From Alloascoidea africana (Eukaryota > Ascomycota > Alloascoideomycetes > Alloascoideales > Alloascoideaceae): a stretch of 64,000 bases of DNA. The position numbers and the translations under genes are program-made. Where the stretch lies: assembly GCA_030581615.1 (NCBI GenBank), contig JAKTTT010000032.1, forward strand, positions 62,001-126,000, read 5' to 3'. Below, piece by piece: positions 20,763 through 30,863 of this stretch (position 1 is its first letter; each line of letters opens with the position of its first letter). Below the pieces are notes generated by a model. It was not told the DNA's origin. It did no database searches and worked only from the letters and a program-made list of their open reading frames with translations.

Positions 20763-21812
20763 TTAGAATTTCAAAAGATGGGGTCTGTCACCGTTCTTCA
20801 GACTAAAGGAGCTTGAAAGATATTGTTTCAAAAGTGGGGTCTTCTTGATCTCTGCCAAAAGAGCCTTATCCACGGCTTTTTGGTCCTCAACACGCTCTGC
20901 CTTAACAACCTTCTTCTCTGCTGCATCTCCGAAAAATTCAGCCTCTCCACCTGCCTTTGTCTTTGTGGCCTTTTCACGGGCAAAGTAGGTCACATTATAC
21001 TTGGAAACATCGACAGATTCGACCGAAACCTTGGTGGATGTCGCAATAACATAACGCGCATTGACCCTTCTCAATGGAACACCGTTGATCTTGAAAGGAC
21101 CCGAAACCAACAAAGTGTTGTCCTCCAAAGGCTTGAGGTACACAACTCTTTTCCCACGGAAACGTCCCGCAAGCAAGATCAAAACGGTACCAGGTTGTAG
21201 AGATGATCGGAGCTTCTGGGGGCGAGCAGCTTTTCTGGTTGTTTTGGCAACTGGAGCATCCTCAGCTGCGTACCATTTTGGAGCCTTGACAGATGCAACT
21301 TCTCTTGAACCTCCGTTCTTGGGCTAGATAGATGGATAGAAAGTTAGTTTATGTTTTTAAAACAATTGTGGAGTTCATGACTGGATCTAGCGAAAACCAA
21401 AAGGAGCAGTAGCAAGTGATTCATAGGGTTGTCAAAAGAAAAAAGAAGCCTGTTACATCTCGTAATCCCCGATCTTTACCACCCATTGTAAACTCTTGGA
21501 GATTCATTCTCGTCTTTTTACATCCGAGCCTTGGACTTGTATCATGTTGTTGTCAACCTGTTCAAATCTGCTTTCCTTCACTCCAATCTTCCAGTTGAAC
21601 ATTCCCAAGGGCAACTTCAATAGTACATTTTCGTTCATTCATTCTCTCATATGAAACTCTCTATCCGATCATCTTTCTGCTCCTTTTGGTTTCCTATCCA
21701 CTGATATTCAAGGAAGGCAAGAACTGGACAAGCCAGAAAAAAAGCAACACAGAAAAGACAAAAACAATAATCGAAAACATACTCCTCCAATCTGCTTAGT
21801 GCGTGTGCTCAT
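20763..21812 (-). CDS. RPL6: 60S ribosomal protein eL6, two exons with a 459-base intron
   Basis: Cytoplasmic large-subunit ribosomal protein eL6. Exon 2 (21323..20763) encodes the diagnostic [40 protein letters not shown] and the C-terminus [15 protein letters not shown]. Exon 1 (21812..21783) encodes [10 protein letters not shown]. Donor GTATGT at 21782, branch point AACTAAC at 21349..21343 and acceptor CTAG at 21324 give intron 21782..21324, phase 0 and a 196-residue protein. The joined segment [12 protein letters not shown] matches the animal eL6 segment VGGDKNGGTR, which S. cerevisiae lacks; this supports the join strongly. The intron carries a 16-base inverted repeat. A perfect Rap1-type site lies about 270 bases upstream of the ATG, as is usual for ribosomal protein genes in Saccharomyces. 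Confidence 0.96.
21394..21692 (-). repeat. Perfect 16-base inverted repeat inside the RPL6 intron
   Basis: Positions 21394-21409 (AAACCAAAAGGAGCAG) and 21677-21692 (CTGCTCCTTTTGGTTT) are exact reverse complements, 267 bases apart. One arm is about 90 bases after the donor, the other about 45 bases before the branch point. In the pre-mRNA they would form a stem that brings donor and branch point together. Confidence 0.75.
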
Positions 21813-22925
21813 TTTTATGGGATTATCTCAAGGGGTTGATTCCTTTTAATGAAAAAAGAGATCGTGGAATTTGTCGTGGTTGTGTGGAAACGGGGAAACC
21901 ACCTTTTGTCACACTCTGGTTTATTCGCTTTCAGTCTTGAGCGTCCCTTCTCTGCAGTGCGTTTTTCTGCCCCGGTCCGAGATGTACGCCTAGGGCTGGA
22001 CCCGCAAAGCGAACCAGGGCTGCGTGACTGGGTTTCCGAATCGGGTAACACGCCGATAAAGAGAGAGAGAGAGCTGATGGGTGTATGGGTGTTGTGTTTT
22101 TCAGTATGAATGAAATCAATGATAAAGTTCACAAAAAACCAACCTTGGTTTAAAAATCAGGGATAAAACAAAAAAGATTTGGGGAACATGAGGTCTATTT
22201 ATGATTTTTTTTAGACTCAAAACGAGTGATTCGAATGCTTTTAGAGTCGACTCTTTGAGCCGTTCATAATTGAGGTAGGTATCTCTGTACTTTTCAATCC
22301 AATCATTAATAAACAGGCACCACCTTTCTTTTTTAACTATCAATTTAACTGTATTCTAAATTTCTTTCTCTCTTTCTATTCTTGTTTCTCACAACACTCT
22401 AAGAAACTCTGCTATGTTCCTTTTTAAATATCAGAATTTTACTTAAAAGATGCATGTGTGTTTTATATACCAATGGGAAACCAAAGATTGGAAGAGAGTT
22501 TAGAGGAGACATGAAAGAAAGAGGGAAAAACAACGATAGAAAAATAACTCCGAAATTTCAAGAAATATTCGGCTCATCAAAGCTTGGGGGGGAATATATA
22601 TATATAAAAATAACAGTAAGTATTCAATTGTAAGAGAGAGAGAAGAAACCAAAAAAAGATCAATCCACTGTCATTTCCCCCACTTCTTTTTTTGTTTTGT
22701 TTGCCTTTTATTTTTCCCTGTGGTTTCCCTATTTTCCTAACCATCAAAACGGAACAAAACAAAAAAAAAAGTAAAACCAAAAAAAAAGAAAAAAAAATGT
22801 CACATCACATAAAAAATACTTTCAAAAGTAATACAAAACTCCGTCCGGATCGTTTCCTTCAAGATGAATATATGTGTATCATCAAGAAAAAAATTTGAAA
22901 ACCTCCAAAAAATCAATTATGTTGT
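21813..22925. other. RPL6 promoter and tricalbin 3' region
   Basis: About 1.1 kb. The RPL6-proximal part contains the Rap1-type site at 22080-22092 and a short GA repeat near 22060. The distal part (22340-22920) is AT-rich with A/T runs. No gene is supported. Confidence 0.5.
22080..22092 (-). promoter_or_regulatory. Rap1-type binding site upstream of RPL6
   Basis: Minus-strand ACACCCATACACC matches the S. cerevisiae Rap1 consensus ACACCCRYACAYM at every position. It is oriented with, and 268 bases upstream of, the RPL6 ATG. The only other neighbour is the 3' end of the tricalbin gene, so RPL6 is the likely target. Binding is inferred. Confidence 0.6.
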
Positions 22926-25900
22926 TCACTCTTGAAGCTGATAGTTAAAACTCACAGTGATTTGTTTCTCACCTGCAGGTACAACAATATCACCAGTATT
23001 CCCCACAACATCCTCCAATCGAACAATACCAGTTGCAATTTGTTCATCTCTTCCCAAAGTTCTCTTGTTTCTAATTTTGAATTCAATTTGGGATTCAGGA
23101 ACAGCTTTGAAACTACACGATTCATTCCATTTAACAGATCCATCACCAAAAGGTTTTGTAGCTTTGGTCTTGTACAAATCTTTTGTAGTTGTTCCTGATT
23201 TCGAAACCAGCGCCAACTTTAATTGAATATGACCACCGGAATAATCGCTGAAATCTCCTCCTGAAATAACAGATACTGTTCCAGGAACAATGTTTGCACG
23301 TGAATTGGGGGTTGGAGGAGCTATAGATCCAATAAAACTTGCAGCATCATCACCATCAATAGTACTCATTGCAGATGGGTTTCTTCGATGTGCAGGAGAT
23401 GAAAAATTGCGTACACTTAAACGGTTGGATTTGACACTGGGCTCATAGCTTGCATTACTTGGTGCAACCGTTTGCTGACCATAAGAATTTGTTGTAGTCT
23501 GGGTCTCCAAATTCTCAGTACTTGCACCAGGACCGTTCTTTGTATTAGGAGAAAGATAATGGTCATTCAAGGTTTCGGGAGGAGAAGATGCATTACTTTT
23601 CCGTCTTCCCCTACCTGTAATTTTCCCCTTGAGGAATGAACCTCCTTTAGTGATTCCTCCAGCCAGTGCGCCAACACCTTTAATTGGAGCACCTGCAAAA
23701 GTAGTCACCACTTTACCAGGTACTGCAGTTAAAGTACCGGCAAGTTTGACCAATTTCGGTCTCACGTATTCTGGTTTGAAAACTGCTCTTACACGAATTT
23801 CGCCAAAATCTCCAGGTTGTCCAGTTTCACCTGTAAGTTTCAAAGTGAGTACGGAAGGTTCCAACGGTTTCAACAGGGACAGATCAACCAAAGCGCCACC
23901 TAAAAAGTCATCATCAACTGGACCCATATCCCAATCATAAACCAATAAACTGATCTTGTTTGTTAATCTTGAAGGAACAGCAAATTCAAACAATTCATTC
24001 CAAGCAGGATTCAAAGTTTTTTTAATCGTTTCAGTTTTGCCCACTTTTTCATCATTAACCTTAACAACACAATAGGGATCACTTTTACCATTACGATCTG
24101 CGGATATTAGATTTTGTGCATCCAAAACTTCCAATCTTAAAAATCCAGTATTTGTAATTCTGTCCAGATCTGTGAGTTGGATTTCTGCAGGGAAGAATTG
24201 TGCTTGCATTTGTATGGAACAAGTCTTGTTTGATTTTGTGGTGAGGGTAATTGAATGTGGGGATTCAAAACATTGTTTTAACAATGTCAAAGTACTGAAA
24301 TTTGCAACTGCAATGAGATCATCCTCATCTTCAAGAACCTCTTTTTCGGAAAATTGAATCACAGTTCGAGAAAATTCAAGTTCACGAACAACCGCTTCAC
24401 CAAGTTCATTAATGTCACCTTTGCTCGAATTAATTTTCCCAGTGACAATTGCAGGATATGCATAGTTATCCAATAAAACATGAATGAAAATATCATCATC
24501 CAAATAATCCGTTTTCACAAATCTGAAGGAAATAACACCAGAGTTGTACTGAATCAATTGTTTCAAACCAAGCCGCTGTTTAAGATCAGCAGGCTCGGTT
24601 TCAGTTTCCACAACCGCTCTCTCATCATTTTCAGCTGCTGTGGCATCAGAATCCTCTTGTGCCTTTTTCGCATCATCATCATCATCTGCGGTTCCATTAG
24701 CAGCTTGCTTGGCCTTTGCCTCTCCAGCCTTCTTCTTTGCCTCTTCCTCCTCTTTTGCTTCCAGTTCTTTAAGTTCCTTATGTGTATATACAGGAACAGT
24801 TGGGAAAAAGGATAATTGATAGGAGATGCTTCCCTTTGGATCCTTTTTGTTTATTGTAAGTTTGGATTCTCGAGATCGTTCATCAACAAATGATAGGAAA
24901 TTTCCGGTTTCATCTTGTTTAATAAACTCATTTGTGTTTATCAAAAACGAACCCAAGGTCCGATCTTTGCCGATTTTTTCCGCATCCAATGCTTCCACAG
25001 CTATGATACTATTGGGAGAGGGAATCGTTACAAACAAAACTTCATCAAACTCCGGATCCAGAGTGTTTGGATGCATCAGAGTTCTCCCATGTTGATGACC
25101 ATTGACAAAGACTCTCACGTATGGATCAACTTTCCCCACGGTTTCCAAATTTCGTAAAGAGATGCCACGTTTAATGTAAATACGTACAACACCAATTGGT
25201 TCAACAAAATCAGAAGAGCCTGCAATTCCTTTAAGAGCAATGGGTTTCCATTCTGCAGTTAAGCGAACCTGTCCATATGGTTTCATGTTAAACCAATTTA
25301 TGCCCGATGTGGAGGCAATTGCCAAATCATCCAACTTTGCTCTGTACTCTCCAAGCAAAGGATCCACACCAAGTGCAGTATCGAAAACCTTGATGGAAAC
25401 TTCAGATCCGGCCTTTCTGGGGACCAAAAACTCGGTATACTCTTCCCATGAGGGCTCGTTAATTCTTTTCAAAGATCTCGTTGTCTTTTTAACCTCTCCA
25501 TTAAAGGAAAGAGTGGCATAAGGGGACAATTGACCAACAATCGATTTACTGGTGTCGAGTTTATTTGCCTGATGAATTGTTACACGCAAAACACCAGCTT
25601 CTGAATCGGGAGGAGCTTCTTTCGAACCATCAGGTAAAGTTTTGCCCTCAAGTACTGGGAAGTATTGCAAGCTATAGGACAATTGGCCACCATTTGTGCC
25701 ATCACGATCCAATTGAACAGAGACATTTTGGAATTCTGTTTTTTCAACGAGTTGATCCATATCAAAACTAGTATCTCCAATTTTGAAGTCTTTTCTAAAA
25801 TCGTTAAAATCGTAGACGGACATTCTGAGTGTATTGTACAATTTGTTTGTAAGAATGTACTTGGTCTCATTCCACCTTGGAGAGTTTGTATCATCTTTGA

Positions 25901-27342
25901 TTTCGGTTCTGGCAAGTTCCTTATCGTCACCATCATAGGTTAGAACCACATAAGGGTCGTTTGTGTTTGCAACACCACCTTTAGTTTTCAAATGATTTGC
26001 AGAGTGGAGTGTAACGGCCAACACGCCAGTTGCAGAATCGGTTTGGGCATTCAACAGGGCCTCAACGTCAATTTCAAACTGGTTAGGGGCGTAGAGCATG
26101 GGTCTCAACACCCAATCCATGGTATCTTTAATAAAAGTGGAAAGTCCGGGGATAAAAGACATTACATCGAGACCAAAACTCTCACCAACAGGTTTTAAAG
26201 AAAAGTCGATTTGGGGGGGTTCGACAAAGCAAAAGGAAACGGTTTTCACGTGGGGGAACTTGTCTTCTATAAAAGTGATTGTAAACTTCATGGTTCCTGC
26301 AAAGCTCATTTTCTCGACCAGGATTGGCATTGATTTGGATACAAAGCCTTTACCGAGTCTAACGCCCAGAACGACTTTTGGATTTACCTTTGTTTTCAAT
26401 TGACGGGCGGTCATATCGACAACGTCATTGGGGGCAAAAGAGACTTTCCAATCCATTTCGATAATGTGCGGCTCATCTTTTCTAGGGTAGGTTTTGACGA
26501 GTTCGACACGAGGAGGCTTTGTACCCAATGTAAATTCTTCCAAGGTCAGGGATTCAATTCCAAAGCCGGGTACTGCACCGGCGAGGATTTGGTTTGTCTG
26601 GGTCATTACCATCTGGGATAGTTCAGGCATGTAGATAATCCAAAACTTTATTAGAAACATGTTCATCCATTCCATGGTCTCGTGGTCTTCTTCAAGTCTC
26701 TGGATAGCGTCTTTGCGGGTCACGTCGTCTCTAACCCTGCGTAAGAATCTTCGAATTTCGGCACGATAGATTGCAGCAGCAAAGGCCATGACCAGAAAGA
26801 AGTAGCCAAAGCCCAGACCCAGTTTCGCTACTAGCCAGGAAAAGAAGCATGTTCCTAGAATTAACGAGGTGTTGTTCAACCAGTCGTTTGAAAAAGTCTC
26901 TGTGATGTAGGCCTCAATTGCCTCGGACTGGGACGCGACGTTGGTGCCGCGGTGACGGGAGCGGTCAGCCAACAGAGTAGCGTTATCCGTCCAACCTCCA
27001 ATATCCGACCAGGCTTCTTCCAGTATCTTGAAACACGGGTTAGTGAGTTGGCCAGCAGGCTAGCCAGGAGGCTAGCAAACGACGTGTGTTTAAATACCAC
27101 GCATTCGAGATCCATACATTTTGCAGAGGAGGGTCTTTCTGGAGCTTTGTGGACGAGGCTGTTGACAGCTTGGAGGCCTTTGACGAAGCACGAGAGTGTT
27201 TGCTCTCAGCATAGCCTGCTTGCGGGGCCTAGGTGCAAACACAAGCCCCCAAAGAAAAAGATGGGGGACGGGAGACGAGACAAGGTTAGAAGCTATTCAG
27301 TTTACGTAGTTCAGGGCGTCAGGAGCCTACCTTTAGGGACAT
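22926..27342 (-). CDS. Tricalbin-like ER-plasma membrane tether (SMP and multiple C2 domains)
   Basis: An integral ER protein that tethers cortical ER to the plasma membrane and moves lipids. The large exon encodes an N-terminal hydrophobic hairpin (LGTCFFSWLVAKLGLGFGYF and following), an SMP lipid-transfer domain (roughly residues 110-310) and about five C2 domains, for example at SGVLAVTLHSANHL, AGVLRVTIHQANKL, GVVRIYIKRGISL and TGFLRLEVLDAQNL, with a last C2-like unit at the C-terminus. Several keep the NDPYV/SDPYC calcium-loop pattern. The frame lacks an early ATG and is open upstream to a stop. I add exon 1 at 27342..27331 (MSLK), donor GTAGGC, branch point CACTAAC and acceptor CAAG at 27027, intron 304 bases, phase 0, giving about 1370 residues. 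Exon 1 is tentative because the donor is unusual. Which tricalbin (Tcb1/2/3) it matches is not decided. Confidence 0.9.
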
Positions 27343-27482
27343 TTCGGGAGACAGGGCGGCGAATTGGCTAAAGCTGGAGATGGTGGCAGAAGAGAAAGAG
27401 ACCACGACAAGACGGTGTAGCACAAAGGCAAAGGCAAAGGCAGAGAGGCTCTCTGGCCGGAGTTGCTTGCGGTGCTGTTTTT

Positions 27483-28838
27483 CTACCCGCCGCGCCCACG
27501 CTGCCGCCGCAGCAGTACCTCCGTCCACCCCTCCTCGCCCACGCCGGGCACGCCGCCCCAGAACTCGCCGCTTACCCGGCCCAGCGCCCCGACGCAGTAG
27601 CCGAGCTGCTGCTGCAACCCGGCCCGCACCAGTCCGTCCGCGACCCGGGGCAGCGCGTCCCGCAGCTCGCCGTCCAGCCGGCGCACTATGCTCCGCACAA
27701 ACCGTGCCACGAGCACCCGCTGCTGCTGTGCGGGCGTCCCCAGAACTGCAACAGGCTCTGTCCCAGACTCTGGGACAGAGGACATGCTGAAGATGGCGTC
27801 GTGGCTGACAATCGTGCCCAGCACGTGCTCGCGCACGACCTCGATGTAGCGCTTGAGGTACTTACCCGGCGCGTCCTCTTTCAGCGGCGCCAGCGAGTAA
27901 AAGTGCGAGTCGATGTAGCGCAGCCGGCACTCGAGAAACGTCTGTTGCAACAGCATCTCGTCCTGGGGCGAGTTCACCGAGTGTGAGTGCGACTGCGATT
28001 GCGACTGCGACTGCGACTGCGACTGCGATTGCGGCTTCGTTCGCACGGTGTGTCGGAGCTCCCAGGGGCTGTCCGGGTCGGCGTTGCTTGTGGGCTCCCT
28101 AGGCTCCCTAGGCTCGCTGCTCGATTCCACTGTCTTTGCAAAGCTCTCCTCCATATACTGTAACCGCCGTAGGTACGAAACAATCTTTATCGCCATCGAC
28201 TGCCGGATATTCGTCTGTAACAGTCGTATCAGAATCCCCCCCATCCGAAACAGAATCTGGTTCATCTTCTTGTTGATCTTCTCCATCAGTTCTATCCCCG
28301 GATACCTAATCATCAACCTTCGACAATGCCCTGCAATCTCAATAGTCTCATGGTACATTCCATTCGAAATACACTCATTAGCCATCGAGGGCAATTCCAA
28401 AATGTCCACCAACTTGTCCATGTTCCGTAGCACAAGCGTGGAATTGTATTTTTTCATCATGTTTATCGAATCCTCCATACCCTCATCCCCTTCCTTTCCT
28501 TCTCTTGTATTCAAAGTCAACAACTGTGTCACTTTGTTACTCGACACATCCTCCGCACATCGAGCCCCTATAGTCCTAAACTCATCTTGGAAAATCCGTC
28601 GTAATTGTCCAAGATGTTGAAAACAATCAAGCATCACTTTCTTATTCTCAACAACTTGCTCCGATAACTGCTTTTTTAACTCTGTCTCCTGCTCAATTCT
28701 TTCCTCATATTGTGCTTGAGCATCCGCTATCGTAAAAGATGAAATCCTGTTGAAGAAATCTGAGGCAATCTGTCTTGACCTCGCATTGTCCAATACTTCC
28801 GGTCCCAATAAGGGTCCAATCGCCTCCACCACAGACAT
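27483..28838 (-). CDS. COG8: Conserved oligomeric Golgi complex subunit 8 (Dor1 family)
   Basis: A 451-residue COG8/Dor1 subunit of the COG tether, which captures retrograde vesicles at the Golgi. Evidence is the N-terminal coiled-coil region, the family block LELPSMANECISNGMYHETI, and SHFYSLAPLKEDAPGKYLKRYIEVVRE reduced to its core FLECRLRYIDSHFYSLAPL. A Ser/Arg-rich insert in the middle ends in a (Gln-Ser)n run coded by a near-perfect hexanucleotide repeat (about 27985-28030). Base composition changes inside the gene: the 5' half is AT-rich like its surroundings, while the last 600 bases are strongly GC-rich with Arg/Gly/Val-rich protein. The stop is only about 140 bases before the predicted tricalbin ATG. 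It shares a 227-base divergent promoter with VMA6. Confidence 0.88.
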   Translation of the reverse strand: MSVVEAIGPLLGPEVLDNARSRQIASDFFNRISSFTIADAQAQYEERIEQETELKKQLSEQVVENKKVMLDCFQHLGQLRRIFQDEFRTIGARCAEDVSSNKVTQLLTLNTREGKEGDEGMEDSINMMKKYNSTLVLRNMDKLVDILELPSMANECISNGMYHETIEIAGHCRRLMIRYPGIELMEKINKKMNQILFRMGGILIRLLQTNIRQSMAIKIVSYLRRLQYMEESFAKTVESSSEPREPREPTSNADPDSPWELRHTVRTKPQSQSQSQSQSQSQSHSHSVNSPQDEMLLQQTFLECRLRYIDSHFYSLAPLKEDAPGKYLKRYIEVVREHVLGTIVSHDAIFSMSSVPESGTEPVAVLGTPAQQQRVLVARFVRSIVRRLDGELRDALPRVADGLVRAGLQQQLGYCVGALGRVSGEFWGGVPGVGEEGWTEVLLRRQRGRGG

Positions 28839-28948
28839 TTTTCTTGCTGTTTATCTGTTCTTTTCGCTTTTAACTATTTTGGAGTACTATTACTATTAAC
28901 CCCCCAGACACAAGTGTAACGGTGTAGTGTGCACTTGTGCGGTTGTGC

Positions 28949-28961
28949 ACACCCATACACC
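28949..28961 (+). promoter_or_regulatory. Rap1-type site in the COG8-VMA6 divergent promoter
   Basis: ACACCCATACACC, identical to the 13-mer upstream of RPL6, lies 111 bases from the COG8 ATG and 105 bases from the VMA6 ATG. The neighbouring sequence CTCACACCCACC adds a partial second copy. Binding is inferred. Confidence 0.5.
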
Positions 28962-29065
28962 TCACACCCACCTCTCCCTTCCCTTTATACCAATCCATTA
29001 ATTCTATCTCTGTATCTAGTAGTATCTGCTGGTGCTTATCAGAGTTATCCTTTGTTTTGGCCGAG

Positions 29066-30311
29066 ATGGAAGGTCTTTTTTTCAACATCGATTAGTATGT
29101 TTGATATGTTTTTCTCTTTTGGATCTATATTCCCCCATTAATTATTAACATCGGGGTTTTAAAGTGGCTACATTGAGGGGTTGGTAAGAGGTTACAAAAC
29201 TGGCCTACTTACTAGCGGCCAGTATGTGAATCTGACCCAATGTGATACACTCGAAGGTAATCCAAAACTTTGCAATCTATTATGTGGAAATTTACATTTA
29301 AAGAATTGGTTCTAATTTTCAATTTTCAATTTAGACTTGAAATTGCAACTTTCTGCCACTGATTATGGCAACTTTCTTGCAAATGTTCCATCTCCTCTTT
29401 CAACCTCCACAATTCAAGAAAAGGCAAGTGTCAAGCTTTATAATGAATTCCACCTAATTCGATCCCAAGCAACATATCCCTTGTCCAAATTCCTGGATTA
29501 CATAACCTACGGATACATGATTGATAATGTTGTTCTCCTTATCACAGGAACTGTCCACGGAAGAGAAAAATCCGATATTTTGGATCGTTGTCATCCTCTT
29601 GGTTGGTTCGATACCTTGCCTGCATTAAGTGTAGCCACCGATGTTGAAACTTTATACACAACTGTTTTGATTGATACTCCACTTGCACCTTATTTCAAAA
29701 CCTGTTTAACAGTGGATGATTTGGACGATGTAAATATTGAAATTGTACGTAACCGTCTTTACAAGGCCTATCTCGAGGATTTTTATAAATTCACTTTGGA
29801 AAATTTGACTGAACCAACGAAACAAGTCATGATTCGTCTTTTGGAATTCGAGGCCGATCGAAGAACAATCAACATTGTTCTGAACTCTTTTGGAACAGAC
29901 TTGACTCCAACTGATAGACTTGAACTTTGTCCTGAATTGGGCAAGTTGTACCCCATTGGTACTCATCAATTGTCAAAAGCAGAGGATATTGAACAGATTC
30001 GATCCATTGTGGATTCAACAGGTGTTTATAAAGGTTTTTTGGAAAATTCAACAAATACTCTTGCAGATGCATTTGCCAGTACTGCCGCTGCTGGTGGTTC
30101 TTCAACCAATGTTCAAAAATCTTTGGAAGATAATTTTTATGAATATGAAATGAACTTGGCTAAACTTGCTTTCACTCAACAGTTCACTTTCACAACGATT
30201 TGGGCATGGCTCAGAAGTAAAGAACAGGAAATTAGAAATATCACTTGGATTGCTGAATGCATTGCCCAGAATCAAAAGGATAGAATCAACAATTACATTG
30301 CTGTTTACTAG
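29066..30311 (+). CDS. VMA6: V-ATPase V0 subunit d (Vma6), three exons
   Basis: Peripheral V0 subunit d, which couples the V1 rotor to the proteolipid ring of the vacuolar proton pump. Exons: 29066-29094 (MEGLFFNID), 29165-29256 ([19 protein letters not shown]...), 29335-30311. Introns are 70 and 78 bases, donors GTATGT and GTAATC, acceptors AAAG and TTAG. The joined start aligns with yeast Vma6 MEGVYFNIDNGFIEGVVRGY, and the third exon with [24 protein letters not shown] and the C-terminus [19 protein letters not shown]. Predicted length is 365 residues against 345 in S. cerevisiae; the extra part is a Ser/Thr/Ala-rich insert ([20 protein letters not shown]). Retention of intron 1 gives a stop right at the exon edge (GAT TAG). 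Confidence 0.96.
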
Positions 30312-30863
30312 TGTCCACAATCCCTCATAACCGTTTTTTTTTCTCTTTTTTTCATAGTACATGCAGATATTTTTATGATGCTTCAATAGAATAAAGTTCA
30401 TTAATCAATAAGAACCGGGACAAAACAAACGGAGTGAATATTGAAAACCTATTGGTATTTCCTTATCTACTGGTAATCTGTGCCGAGTTTGTATGTATGT
30501 GAATTATAAAAAAAAAAAACACTTCAAAAAAACAGTACATAATTGTCATCATGATTCATGTGGTCACTACTATTACTAGACTGAGGGAAAAATGTAAAAA
30601 AAAAAAAAAAAAAAAAATAGTTATTTGAAAAGATGAAAATGTAAATGAAAATGAAAATGAGAATAACAAAAAAGAGTAGGAATAGGAAAATGAGACAAAA
30701 CGTGAAACTGGGAACAAAACAAAATAAAATAAAAAATATCGTAAAATCTTCCACTATGATTGCTCTTATAATAATAATTAATAATAATAAAATAACAATA
30801 GAAAACAAAAAAAAAATGAAAGAAAGAGTTAAAACCAAAACAAAAAAAACTATTATATACACA
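30312..30863. other. Convergent 3' region with poly-A tracts
   Basis: A 550-base A-rich stretch on the plus strand between the VMA6 and F-box gene stops, including a run of about 22 A at 30596-30617 and AATAAT repeats near 30770. Open frames here are composition artefacts. Confidence 0.6.
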
